Of a stretch of 64,000 bases of DNA, positions 29,200 through 39,990 are shown piece by piece. The stretch lies in NCBI RefSeq assembly GCF_902806685.2, contig NC_048560.1, forward strand, positions 1,218,492 to 1,282,491. The letters run 5' to 3'. The DNA is from Maniola hyperantus (Eukaryota > Arthropoda > Insecta > Lepidoptera > Nymphalidae). Every line of letters starts with the position of its first letter. Within the stretch, counting starts at the first letter, position 1. The notes beneath the pieces are model-generated. The model saw nothing but the letters and a program-made list of their open reading frames with translations. It was not told the DNA's origin and made no database searches. The translations under genes and the position numbers were made by a program.

Positions 29200-31103
29200 T
29201 AGAAAGTTAACCGCCACCAGGTTTCGCACCAGTTTAACCATTTTTAATGTCTGGTAGGTAGGTAGGACAAAAATTGCTTCCAACAAGCACCTGTTCTTTA
29301 CTTCTCGTATAGACTACTCCTTTATTTGGGCACCCATCCTCAATTTTTTCAGCTTCCGTGTAAATGTCTGGTGGACACTGTAATGTCGTGACATCTATCA
29401 GAGTCCCTGATAGGTTCTATAGTTCATTTGAGCTCTGCTTTCAAATCTTGAAGCCCAAAGGTCTTTCACGTGCCACATTTAAGTACACCCCAGCTGCACT
29501 TGTTCAAGTAAGTCAGTACTTTTGGCAATTAGTTTGGAGAAGAAAACACCCATGCTAAATTGATGTCTCAATGACCTGTTGAAAGCATCTATAACTTGCT
29601 GATCAATCTTTGCAGTCGATAAAGACATCACACCATCTTTATTCCCTACTACAGTAATCTGTTGTGCTGCAACCAAATCGATCTCGGACGGCGCTTGAGG
29701 GAAAAGATGACACTCTGTGGGAGGTTTTCCTCGTGACAGCCTTGAGCCAATAATGTAATCTGTTATGTGCGGGAGTTCGATTGTTAGAATCAGTAAAACC
29801 CACGACTTTGTTCATTAAAATAAACGTTAGAACGAACGATTGAGTGAACGAATGAGTGTTCGATTGAACTAAGACTTGCGATTTTTACAGAGTTCTTGTG
29901 CTGTCTTCAATTGCCACTATAACTGCATAAAGTTCCTTCTATTGCTGTGCTATCATTTTTGATGCACTCACCAAGTTTCTGGCATTAATTTCCCGTTTAA
30001 TTGGGCACTAAAAGCCAATCAGAGGCATTATTCGCCAAGCAGTGGATGGCAGGTTTTAGGTGTACATATTGGCAGCCTGAGACATGTGGTTCCGCGCCGC
30101 CATGTCATTCCCTGTTCCACGATTGTGGATTCAGCAGTCTAAAACATATTATCGAAACGTTTGAGGCGTATTTGGATCTGATCAGAATGTAGTCTGCTTC
30201 TGGGAGTTACTAAACTGGCGAAGTCTGACTGTCCTAGCAACCGTTGCATTTCGTGAAGAGTGATTTCAGATATTTTCAGTAATAATTCTCTCAAAGGTCT
30301 CGTTGATAGTTTTTTACTCTTTATTATGGGCAAGAACATTGAATTTTCTTATAGTCTGCCAACGAATACCCAGGTATTGTAGGTCTTGTGTGAGTGTTAG
30401 AATTGACTTTTAGTAATTGATCCCGATGTTGCTTAACTTCGGTGATCGGACGAGAACTGGTGTCTTCAACATGGTATGGACGTTGGCTTTTGGTAATTGA
30501 TCCCCCTGCCCCGAAGTTCCAAGGACCTCACGCTTCCGCAGCGTGAAGGCATAACCTGGATTGGTCTTAGTTGACCACAATTGCCAGCCCAGAAGTTCCA
30601 AGTGCCTCACGGCTTCCGCAGCCTGAAGACATAACTTGGATTGGTCTTGATTGACCAGAAGGAAGTCGTCTAGGTAGACTAGCACTCGACATTCCTTCGC
30701 ATGCAAGGTTTCCGCAACCGAGCATGTTACAGGTGGGGCGCTGCCGCCAGACCCAAAAATTAGACAGGTTGTCCAACTTTTGTTGTAGAAAGCTACGAAC
30801 CGGTATGACAAATCAGACGGGATAGTTTTGTTTCACAAATTTGTTTCGTTCTCGAGGGTCGAAAATCAGACGCATCGATCCAACGTTTTCCTTCCGCAGA
30901 AAAAGCTCGGGGATAAAACTGGGCATTTCCTTGTGAACCACTTCTACTAGTTTTGGTCCAGTAATTCTTGTGTCATTTAAGTCGTGACAGGTGACCAGGT
31001 TGCATGTTGCATTATTTGTTTTGTGGGCATTACCGGGGGTAGTTTCTTGTATTAGGGTATTCGAAATACCGTAATTGACATTTACAAAAACTGTTTGCAC
31101 CAA
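29200..31103 (-). pseudogene. DIRS-like reverse transcriptase/RNase H, decayed
   Basis: In broken frames the minus strand shows FIPELFLRKENVGSMRLIFD and RNKFVKQNYPV (RT entry; 30813-31103), then the catalytic 'RVLVYLDDFLLVNQDQ' with LELLGWQLWSTKTNPG (30410-30811). An RNase H-like DASDW...AQLNGK follows in mixed frames near 30000. YLDDFLL with a following LGW...K motif is characteristic of DIRS/Ngaro RTs (from memory). Downstream 29200-29676 retains open pieces without a recognised motif; a tyrosine recombinase would be expected there but is not visible. Many stops make it non-functional. Confidence 0.55.
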
Positions 31104-31454
31104 AAGCTTGCCAACGATATTAGAATGTCATTACATAACCTGTAACATATTGTGTTGGATAGGTTTTTCAATTGTAGGCATTTATAGCTGTAATATTTAT
31201 AAATATGGGCCACCAGGGGATTGCATAAACGCAGTGAGTGTTGCTTTATCCAAAAAGAACCTCGTCACTATTGTTAAAAGCCAATCCGGTATTTGACAAC
31301 TAGTCAAATCAGTATCCTATAAAGCGTCAAAACACACGCTCAGCACGCGAGGCCCCATGAAACACTGGCATGTGACCTCACAATGATTTGACGTACTTTT
31401 CCAGCTTAATCAATAATTTAAAATGGTTATCACACCCAAAACTAACAAAGGGTG

Positions 31455-31485
31455 CGGACCTCACATATCAGATATGTGAGGTCCG
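31455..31485. repeat. Perfect 15-bp palindrome with one-base centre
   Basis: CGGACCTCACATATC and GATATGTGAGGTCCG flank a single A. It stands inside the 4.7-kb TIR element. Confidence 0.6.
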
Positions 31486-32977
31486 AGAGGCTTCCAGTGG
31501 AAGACCCTCCATTCAGCCATCACTGAGAAACCATTCACTTTTGACATATGCAAATACCGTATCCAAAATTTCCTTAGAGTATTTAAAATAAACATCTCCA
31601 TGAAAATTCTGTCTGATATTCATCTCCTGCGCCTTACATAATATATTATGCTATACATTCGCCTGTTACCCAAACAATTTGTAAAGTTTGTTCTGATAAT
31701 TTTTAAGACAAAGATGATTTGCTGAATGTTATTTATTTATTTAACCATCTTTATTGCTAATCATTATATTCAAAAGAATAAAAATGCAGGAGATACTTAG
31801 ACCAAAGGGCGACTTTATCATCTGAATGTTTCAGTCATTTATTAAAGGGGGTATCTGGATTCTTAACTGAGTTCTGTTTGGTATAATAAAGCATTGGTGG
31901 TGACGGCCATGATGTCCTCAGTGGGGCCAAATAAGTGTTAGCTATTGTTTAGTGAGTACAGTTCTCCGTTATTTTCAGTTTACGAAACCCCTTTAAATGA
32001 GCAATTTAACCAATGTCTTGTTATAACCAACATCTCGCCACGTGGGCGAGATAAAATGTTATCATTCGATTCACTGGCGTAAAATTTAAATTGCACTCAA
32101 TTAACTTTGTACATAAAATAAATAGATTCAATAACCGATTATAGGTAACCATTGGGACTTTTCCTCGCCAAAATTTGTATTAAAGAAACCTAGATCCAGA
32201 TTTAGATTTCGGTGTCGGTGTCGACACGTTCGTCAACCAAATCGCCATTTGTTTTTGGTTTCTCAATTAGCATCTCATTTGCATTAGATACACAATATGG
32301 TAAATGCATTATAAGATATGTAAGAAAACTCACCTGGTTGTATAACGTATCGATCCGAGGATCGATCGTTACCTGGTAATTTCTCGCCGTTTCTCTCGGG
32401 AGTCACTCTCAATCCTGCTCGTTGCTTGAATCGCTGCTGGATGTCGAGGTATCCCCTTTTTCAAGAGCCCTCTCAGGCACCAATAAGCGCGAAACACCAG
32501 ATCGATTAGCTTACGTAGCCTATCGACATTGTTCGCGCACGTGGGGTCCAACCAAAATGTCCCCACGGTAATATTACGAAATAATAAGAAAATATATATC
32601 ATGATCACCGTATTATCACATTTATTGCACTTATTGAAAATAATTTTTTTGCAAAGGAAGACGGATTAACGATATAATTTTAGATTCGACGCGCACGCGG
32701 CGAAAGTACACAACGCTATGACATCCAAGATGGCAGCGGCCTTGCTGGGTGAGACACTAGCGCCCCTATATCCGGTAAGGTAAACTACATTGTTGCATAG
32801 GAATATACATGTTTATGGATGAAGCGCGCATATATGCGGTGAGTACATAATTGCTTCTTCATACATAAATGCTGTATGTTTTCCGGAGGCACATCAATAT
32901 TCAAATTTGCCATTACACAAAAAAGCTGCTAGAATGGCGACCTCGTACTGGACAGCGCAGCGATGTAGTATACTTAC

Positions 32978-33148
32978 GAATGAAGGAAATAAGGACATAA
33001 TCATATTAGCTAAGCTTAAAGTTACGTCAAAAAGTTGGCTCTTCACTTCTAGGTTAGAATTAATATTTTGCGTTTTCAAACTTTGTCTGTAACATAAAAA
33101 GCACATATCGCCTTTCTCTGAGTTTATTAAAAGATGTATTAAGTCCAT
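32978..33148 (-). CDS. Gene A exon 1: start codon and first half of ZAD
   Basis: ATG at 33148 opens 57 codons: MDLIHLLINSEKGD, then the first ZAD Cys pair MCFLCYRQ and LFDVTLSLANMIMSLFPSF. These end exactly at a consensus donor (TTC|GTAAGT), phase 0. Splicing to 23904 gives SLFPSF|ELTLTKSCDEC, restoring the C-x2-C ... C-x2-C of a ZAD. The ~9.07-kb intron divides the ZAD at the same place as both ZADs of gene B. An in-frame Met just before CFLC is an alternative start. The TIR of the 4.7-kb element ends just inside the intron. Confidence 0.82.
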
Positions 33149-34014
33149 TCTGTATTTAATTAAGACTGATTGTAGAAGGGAGAAAAATGTACTTAATTAA
33201 AGTTTTCACGAAACACTTTTTGTTTACAAACAAACTTATGACCACAGACAAGTAATATTTATTTTGGCACAGGGCACAGACTAAAACAGCAATGAAATGT
33301 CATGGTCAGATGTTTTGTTTGTGTCCCGAGCAGAGGGCGCAGTAGACGCACCCATGTGGCATAGCCCCATAACATTTTTATCTCCGGCCCATGCTAGCCG
33401 TGCTGGCCCTAGCCCTCGGGAGGACCTGTGGATGACAGACATGGGGCGGTGCGTCGCTCACAGTGTGGTCCTCGAGTTGGTTGGCGTACTGTGGTTCCAG
33501 CATGCCTCTATCGGTGTTTGGGCGCACGTAGTGCCCCACTGACTGGTCTGCTGCGGCGGACATCCGGACATTTTTTTAGGTATCTTATAGAGAAAGACCC
33601 TATTCTTTGTCTAGTCTACATAAAGGGAACCTCTGCACAAAATTTCAGCGCTGTAATGGGTTTGCGCTGGCCGTTGATGAATCAGTCAGTAAAGTAAGTC
33701 CGGATTTTTCTTTCGACATATTGTATTGGACTAAGAGACCGTGAGGGCCAGACCTTCGTTATTTTATAAAAGCTGAAAGTTTCTTTGCGCATTGTTTACA
33801 ACACAGGGAGCAACGATCAGCGAATATGAAGTTTGGATCGGTTGCAAAATTAAAGGTTAAAAATCTCCTAAAATAAGAAAGCTCTGCCCTCACAATAATA
33901 ATGAAAACAATGAGATTATAGATAGCGTTTATTATTACACTTTTGCAACATTATAAATTGTGCTTTAAAGAAAGATAGAGCAATTGGCGTCAGGTAAAAA
34001 GAGCTCTGCGGGTA
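33149..34014. other. Upstream of gene A: repeats, no gene
   Basis: A GC-richer patch at 33297-33560 ('gccctcgggaggacctgtgg', 'ttggcgtactgtggttccag') is open on both strands but has no domain and looks like an unidentified repeat. 33575-33690 resembles the (AGTC) Helitron-like text ('aaaatttcagcgctgtaatg'). The promoter of gene A should lie here but no core element stands out. Confidence 0.4.
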
Positions 34015-34299
34015 GATTCGCTAACTCAGTGTATAACACTGAATGAAAGTCACTGAGCTCATTTGACATTGGTTGGTTCTACAGTTGCTTAAGTGATATT
34101 AAAATATTTTTTATAGAAAACCTTTAAATGGATTAAATGAATAAATTTTTCTGTATGTATATACTATATATAGTTTTTTTTTATATTGACATGTAAATTA
34201 AATAATTATATTATTTTTAAATGGATTAAAAATAAATGTCAAATAAATGAGTTTCAGTGGCTATCATTCAGTGTATGTTAGACACTGAGCTAGCGAATC
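34015..34299. mobile_element. MITE
   Basis: The ends 'gattcgctaactcagtgt' and 'acactgagctagcgaatc' are inverted copies and extend with interruptions to ~40 bp (ACACTGAATGA / TCATTCAGTGTA). The AT-rich middle has no coding content. Confidence 0.65.
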
Positions 34300-34348
34300 A
34301 GTAGGCAATAGAGAGGTCTGCGCATAGGCACAGAATACTTAACCACAG

Positions 34349-34535
34349 AGTACAGTACGCGGCCGAAAGTGATGAACATCGGCTTTTAGAATGACATTTC
34401 ATCTTTGTAGAGCGTTGTCTCTGTCACTCATACCCATTTGTCGGTCTAAACGACCGAGACAGTGTTCTACAATTTGCTGCCTCCTTCTAAAGATCGATGT
34501 TCACCTTCACAGTACACGGCGTACTGTAGGTACAT
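34349..34535. mobile_element. MITE, copy 1 of 2
   Basis: The ends 'acagtacgcggccgaaagtg' and 'cacagtacacggcgtactgt', with 'gatgaacatcg' / 'cgatgttcacc' inside, form an imperfect foldback. The second copy is at 62744-63029. Confidence 0.6.
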
Positions 34536-34660
34536 TGAATGTTGGAGGCATGCCTTTCAGGTTCAGTACCTACTACCGCTTTTTTAAGTCGCATCGGCTT
34601 TCGTTTGCGCAGAAAAGCGCAACCAATGAAATACAGACCTTATTACTTGACTTTATGGGT

Positions 34661-35022
34661 TGATTACACCTAACGAGTATAGTGGCGAGTCAGTGTCCTC
34701 GGCCGAGTACTCGGTTGGTATAAACACGTTAACGAGTGCTCGCCGCAATTTCGAAATACGTATAAACACCGGCCACAGCACTGTCTCGGCCGAGTGACAT
34801 TTTACTGTCTCGCTTCACTACTCGGTATGTGTAATCAGCCCGTTTGGTACGATTACACCTAACGAGTACAGTGGCGAGTCAGTGTCCTCGGCCGAGTACT
34901 CGGTTGGTATAAACACTTTAAGCAATGCAATTTCGCCAATTTCTCAGCCACAACGCTGTCTCGGCCGAGTGTCATTTTACTGTCTCGCTTAACTACTCGG
35001 TAGGTCTAATCGTACCATTTAG
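34661..35022. mobile_element. Two related MITEs side by side
   Basis: Units 34661-34843 and 34850-35022 share 'gattacacctaacgagta', 'cagtgtcctcggccgagtac' and 'ttttactgtctcgctt'. Each has inverted ends (GATTACACCTAACGAGTA / TACTCGGTATGTGTAATC) and an internal GC-rich CTCGGCCGAG palindrome. They are in the same orientation with only a few bases between them. Confidence 0.7.
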
Positions 35023-35670
35023 AATTTTAAACACAAGAACAACAGACTAGGGCTAAACACATCTCCGCTTTGTTGAATACCGGGCCTTACATTTGGAAAT
35101 ATAACTAAGCCACTATAGGTACTTAAAGGTAATGTTGTATATGCCTAAATCAACACTGAGTATAACTTAAAAATAAAAAAGTAAATTAATTTTATAATGC
35201 GTCCGAACTCAGAATAGCAAAGCCATACATACGGTCCTATATCTGTTAATTGATAGGAGCTTCTTTAGAGGACCATCAGACGACATGTGCCATATTGAAC
35301 CTTTATCATCTGTCATTTTCATAGTTCGAATGCATTTCATCATCTTTTTCATCTACTTAAAACTAAATACAAGTTAGATTAACTAAACTAAATAATAATT
35401 AATCTTTCTATATATCTATCTATCTCAATCAAGTTTGGTAGATAACAGAGTAAAATAATTACTTATTTTCAGAAATAAGTAAAAATATGAATATAAAAAA
35501 AACTTATGTTTTACGAAATAAGTAAAATATCAAAAAAATCAAAATAAACTCTTGTTTTGTAAAAAAAAATAGCAACTTCTTGGGACAAACCACTTATGTT
35601 TTACCAATGTAAACTATTATATATTATAATATTTATATATATAGAAAAATCAAAATAAACTCTTAAGATC
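35023..35670. other. AT-rich stretch without gene
   Basis: Contains TCTA-type low-complexity text and poly-A/T runs. A minus-strand frame near 35190-35340 starting with ATG lacks splice or family support. Confidence 0.35.
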
Positions 35671-36026
35671 CGGTTCCCACTTGTCATTTGTCGGGCGCGG
35701 ATTTTACTCGGATGTTCCAGTAGCACAACACTACATGAAGCTACATATTCACAATTGTCGGAAACTGATTTTGTGTCAAAATGTTCTACCACCACTGGAA
35801 CATCAGTAGGGCGATTGTCTAAAACCTGCATCAATCATTATTACAATCTCAATTGTTCTGATTGGCTTAATTTGTGCGATTCTTGTTGCAACAATGCATT
35901 GTAGCCAATAGTGATCGAGCGTTAACCAATCAGAGATGATTGCGATCGTGACATTGTAGCTGTCATTCTCCCGCAATCGCGCAGCCGATTAAAATCCGGG
36001 CCCGACAGCCGACAAGTGGGACTGGG
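35671..36026. mobile_element. TIR element carrying the 836-1010-type repeat
   Basis: The ends 'ccggttcccacttgtc' ... 'gacaagtgggactgg' with inner 'gtcgggcgcggatttta' / 'taaaatccgggcccgac' are inverted copies. The interior 35800-35990 is the reverse complement of the repeats at 836 and 63450. Confidence 0.65.
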
Positions 36027-36030
36027 CTGT

Positions 36031-36308
36031 TAGGCTCAATATACACTGAAAAGGAATGGACGCGAATTTCTAAAATATAACATAGCTTAGTGACTCCACC
36101 ACGGAATACAAATTTCTCGTCTAAGTGAAAAAATCGCGGGAATTTCCACGAATTCACGGCATTTTTCTTTGCCGGCAGAAATTGTGGAGTGTGTGGGGTG
36201 TGGATAGTGGAGATAGAAGTCAATATATTATTTCAGAAATGCGTTTCCATTCCGTTTCAATGTAACTCGAGCCTTATGGTTTTGAAAATAGCGACTCATT
36301 TTTGTATC
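36031..36308. mobile_element. MITE copy 1, left TIR truncated
   Basis: It matches 37573-37861 closely ('gaaaaggaatgg', 'catagcttagtgactc', 'tctaagtgaaaaaatcgcgg', 'cattccgtttcaatgtaac') but lacks the outermost ~30 bp of the left arm. The match continues through the flank to about 36460, showing that a larger segment was duplicated, not only the MITE. Confidence 0.75.
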
Positions 36309-36465
36309 CGTATGGATAATCATTAAACTGTCTCAATTTAACATAAAGATTTATTTATTGGTCAATTTCATGAATTGAAGTCATTTCATTGGTTAGTTTC
36401 GTGAGTAGCTGTCAACTCATTGGTCAGGTTTCAACGGTTATGGTCAGTACATTTTCGTCATAGCA

Positions 36466-37540
36466 AGATATGGCGTGGTTATAACATTTATCGCATATTT
36501 TTGTTCCTGTGTACGTGACAAAGTTGATCCAAATGTACTAGGGATTCGTAAAATATTTCGATACCTAACTATTTTAAAAGCAGTTTTCTTACTTTTTATG
36601 TACCTACTTATTTGTTACTTTTAAAACTTACTCAAATCTTTTTCAATACTGCGATAATTATCAACAAGCTTTGAATCTTTTATCGGTATTTAACTATTTC
36701 TCTTAACTTACTAGACACTTTCAAACAAATTTTTAGCAAATCCCTAGTCACATCTTTTACTGCAAAAATGTAAGCTTACATTATGAAACAATCTTATTTA
36801 TAAGATTTAGTAGCACTCCGTTTTATAGCTTTTTTAGTGCACCTATTTTTACAATCTTTAGGACCGCTTGCTCCTAAGTTAAATGTAAAGGATGGGAAAA
36901 TATTTAGATTGGTTTCCATTGAAGGTTTTTCATTAGCTGGCTTTTGTGTGCTTGAAAAGTCTGAGGTAGAATTTATTGTAAGAATATTATCAAGAACTGC
37001 ATCCATATTTTCAATATTTGAGTCCATAGCACGTTGTTCTATATCTATGCTCTTATTATTGTCTATAGAATGTTTTAAAGTCCTTTTCTATAAAATGTAT
37101 TGCTTCAACATCCATTTTTGAATCCTCGCTTACTTTTTCAATATCTGGTAAACACATTCTATTTTCTCTATTGGTAGAATTTGTTTCAGTGTTTTCTTTA
37201 ATAATAACTTGTGAATTTACATTTGTAGTATCTTTTGCATCTGGTAGAAAAATGTAGTTTTTTGTATTGTAAGCAAGGACTTCTTCTCTATCTTTGGTAT
37301 TAGTTTCTGGTGTTTTTTTTTAATCTTTTACATCTGTTAGTGTAGTTATGCCTTGTTCTGCGTTATTCTTAAGCAATTTCAACTTTTCATCGGCAGTTTT
37401 CATATCTACTTGATCAGTAGTTTTATTTGTGATATTTGTTTCAGAATGAACATTGTCGTTACTGCAGAAAATTATAAGATTTTTCAGAATTGAATGAATT
37501 CCAATTTCCTAAATTAGATCTTTCATTTTCTGAATTGAAA
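36466..37540 (-). pseudogene. Rearranged duplicate of gene B exon 3 start plus Nup153-like 3' end
   Basis: 36466-36529 matches the first ~64 bases of gene B exon 3 (39370-39433). At 'gttgatcc|aaatgtacta' it jumps directly to the equivalent of 39773, skipping ~340 bp, and then follows the 3' UTR and the last ~235 codons of the Nup153-like frame. It has several indels and stops; only the last 77 codons are open (36794-37027). The copy ends where the MITE at 37544 begins. It is a truncated, internally deleted duplicate and not a working gene. Confidence 0.82.
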
Positions 37541-37543
37541 TTA

Positions 37544-37861
37544 GATACAAAAATGAGTCGCTATTTTCAAAAACATAAGGCTCAATTTACACTGAAAAGG
37601 AATGGATGCGAATTTCTAAAATATAACATAGCTTAGTGACTCTTATCTCCACCACGGAAAACAAATTTCTTGTCTAAGTGAAAAAATCGCGGGAATTCCC
37701 ACGAATTCACGGGATTTTTCTTTCTCGGCAGAAATTGTGGAGTGTGTGGAGTGTGGATAGTGGAGATAGAAGTCAATACATTATTTCAGAAATGCGTTTC
37801 CATTCCGTTTCAATGTAACTTGAGCCTTATGTTTTTGAAAATAGCGACTCATTTTTGTATC
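37544..37861. mobile_element. MITE copy 2 with ~65-bp TIRs, intact
   Basis: The arms start 'gatacaaaaatgagtcgcta' and end 'tagcgactcatttttgtatc'. They continue inward through 'ttcaaaaacataaggctca' and 'aaaaggaatgg', with a matching reverse complement on the other side. Together with its right flank (to about 38016) it is the counterpart of 36031-36460. Confidence 0.8.
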
Positions 37862-38149
37862 CGTATGGATTAACATTAAAATGTCTCAATTTAACATAAA
37901 GATTTATTTATTGGTCAATTTCATGAATTGAAGTCATTTCATTGGTTAGTTTCGTGAGTAGCTGTCAATTCATTGGTCAGGTTTCAACGGTTATGGTCAG
38001 TACATTTTCGTCACTTTAATAAGTAAATATAAGTTCATTGGTCATTTTTAATTTACTGTCAGCTCATTGAGCCACTATTTTCTTAAATCGAATCAACTAC
38101 AACCTAAATATTTTTAAGGCCCGTCACTTAATAATAACTGTAGTTAATG

Positions 38150-39433
38150 CTACATAGAACTATGCATAAGATTTATATGTGATTTTAGGTCTAGTTGACT
38201 AGGCAGCACCGTTCTACATAACCTACAAGAATATATACCGCCATGGAAGATTTTCATATGTTTCTTCAACCTATAGTCTGAATAGAATGATTGTTTGCAT
38301 ACAGGACAAACGTGAGGTTTCATACCTATATGCTTTCTAACATGGATAACTAAACTTTTACGGCATTTGAAATTTTTACTACAAAAAGCACATGTCTCTT
38401 TAGAGAACAAGCTGTGAAGTTTTTTATGACTTAACAGATTGGTTTCGGTGTAAAACTGTTTATCACACATGTCACAACTGTACGGTTTTATTTGAAGATG
38501 CGTCTTATTCACATGTAGAGAAAGCTCATTTTCATTCGAACACGCCTTCTCACAGAAACTACATGTTTGAACTTGTTTATTCATGTACGCTTTGAATTTT
38601 ACAGCATGTCTTTGCATGTGGACGTCGTAATGCTTTTGGGAAATGAAAAGTTTTTCGCAGAGTTGGCACTCTTTTATTCTGTGACTTTTGTGATGCGATT
38701 TCATTTTCTTCCGACTGATAAAAGTCCTGCCGCAAATTTTGCATGTGATAAAATCTTTCGTTTTTAGTACATGACTCGTTTTTTTATGTTCAAATAGATA
38801 GAACTTCGATTTGAAGTTATTCAGGCAAATATTGCATTGAACTTTACTTTGGACGTGTTTCAAAATATGTTTTTTAAGGAAATAGTCTGATATGAAATGT
38901 TTATTGCAAAACGGACATGTGTATCTATATTTAGGCGTATGCTTTGGTCTTTCAAATTTCTTTCTGAACGTTAAGAATTCGCTACAAACATCTCTGAAAA
39001 TGGTATCTTCACAATCATTCTGATAACCATTGACTAATTTCTTTTTAGTGTACGTTTTCGTTATATTTTTAGCCGGGTTATGTAAAGGCAGATCATCAGA
39101 TTCAATAGACTTATCACTTTCAGAACTTTCAGATTCAGATATTCTAAATTCATCTTCTAATACCTCAACTTTTAATTCATCATCATCATCTTTTGGTGAT
39201 GATTCATAAATTTCGTCTAATTCTAACATTGGTAGAATAGTATCCTTTGATATTTCCACCATAAGATTCTCATTAGCAGCACCTACACTACTAAGTCTAT
39301 CTAGCATGCTGCTAACACAAGCATTTAACCGACTATGAACATATTGTATTTTTACAATGAAAATGTAGGAAGATATGGCGTGGTTATAACATTTATCGCA
39401 TATTTTTGTTCCTGTGTACGTGTCAAAGTTGAT
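38150..39433 (-). CDS. Gene B exon 3: second half of ZAD2, acidic linker, nine C2H2 fingers
   Basis: After the acceptor GTTTTGTTGCAG the frame begins INFDTYTGTKICDKCYNHAI, the second Cys pair of a ZAD. A Ser/Asp/Glu-rich linker (ESESSESDKSIESDDLP) follows, then nine C2H2 fingers: CPFCNKHF, CNICLNNF, CKICGRTF, CQLCEKLF, CSFCEKAC, CDMCDKQF, CAFCSKNF, CPVCKQSF and CRLCRTVL, each with a matching H-x(3-4)-H. It ends at TAG after 427 codons. It joins exon 2 (42209) in phase 0, giving ...MAAIPG|INFDTY. Linkers are mostly non-canonical. The role is expected to be sequence-specific DNA binding in the nucleus; target unknown. Confidence 0.9.
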   Translation of the reverse strand: MNFDTYTGTKICDKCYNHAISSYIFIVKIQYVHSRLNACVSSMLDRLSSVGAANENLMVEISKDTILPMLELDEIYESSPKDDDDELKVEVLEDEFRISESESSESDKSIESDDLPLHNPAKNITKTYTKKKLVNGYQNDCEDTIFRDVCSEFLTFRKKFERPKHTPKYRYTCPFCNKHFISDYFLKKHILKHVQSKVQCNICLNNFKSKFYLFEHKKTSHVLKTKDFITCKICGRTFISRKKMKSHHKSHRIKECQLCEKLFISQKHYDVHMQRHAVKFKAYMNKQVQTCSFCEKACSNENELSLHVNKTHLQIKPYSCDMCDKQFYTETNLLSHKKLHSLFSKETCAFCSKNFKCRKSLVIHVRKHIGMKPHVCPVCKQSFYSDYRLKKHMKIFHGGIYSCRLCRTVLPSQLDLKSHINLMHSSM

Positions 39434-39990
39434 CTGCAACAAAACAAAAATGGCGGTTAAAATAAATAGAAAAAAGCGGCAAATAGTTGGTGTATAAAGT
39501 ATAAAAAATACATACATAATAATTCTAGTAATGCTATGTATATTTTGGATGAGACATTGTAGAGGTAGAGGTTGTACCTCTACAACATGCACATTGGATT
39601 ACAATAATTTTAACATCAATATGTAAAAAACATTATATTATGCATAATATGTATATGATTTATAATACTATTATACTACTAGTACTAGTTTATTATACTA
39701 TAAATATTTTCATACATATATATTAAATATCAATTATAATTTACAACAATACTATATTGAAATCCAAATGTACTAGGGATTCGTAAAATATTTCGATAAC
39801 CATTTTAAAAGCAGTTTTCTTATTTTCGTTAAATCTCTTACAAAACTATGATACTTATCGTTAAGCTTTGAATCTTTTATCGGTATTTAACTATTTCACT
39901 TAACTTACTAGGCACTTTCAAACTAATTTTTAGCAAATCTCTAGTCACATCTTTTACTACAAAAATATAAGCTTACATTATGAAACAATC
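39434..39990. other. Gene B intron 2, left part
   Basis: AT-rich intron and, from about 39773, the 3' flank of the Nup153-like frame that is duplicated at 36528. No additional exon is seen. Confidence 0.4.

Larger units (their letters stand above)
28197..32900. mobile_element. 4.7-kb element with perfect 44-bp terminal inverted repeats
   Basis: 28197-28240 and 32857-32900 are perfect reverse complements, starting ATATTGATGTGCCTCCGG and ending ATGTATGAAG. The interior carries degenerate minus-strand reverse-transcriptase sequence. Near its right end is an open frame (32374-32608) reading NVDRLRKLIDLVFRAYW and ending at a donor-like CAG|GTAACG. Inverted terminal repeats plus this RT would fit a DIRS-type element. 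A MITE derivative next door would instead fit a cut-and-paste transposon with an inserted retroelement. Superfamily unresolved. It ends 77 bp from the donor of gene A exon 1. Confidence 0.7.

Noticed and set aside
33297..33563. Overlapping open frames on both strands in a GC-rich patch
   Set aside because: No domain, no splice context; both-strand openness follows from composition. Probably an unidentified repeat.
35190..35340. Minus-strand frame MKKMMKCIRTMKM...
   Set aside because: No splice support, low-complexity start and no family resemblance.
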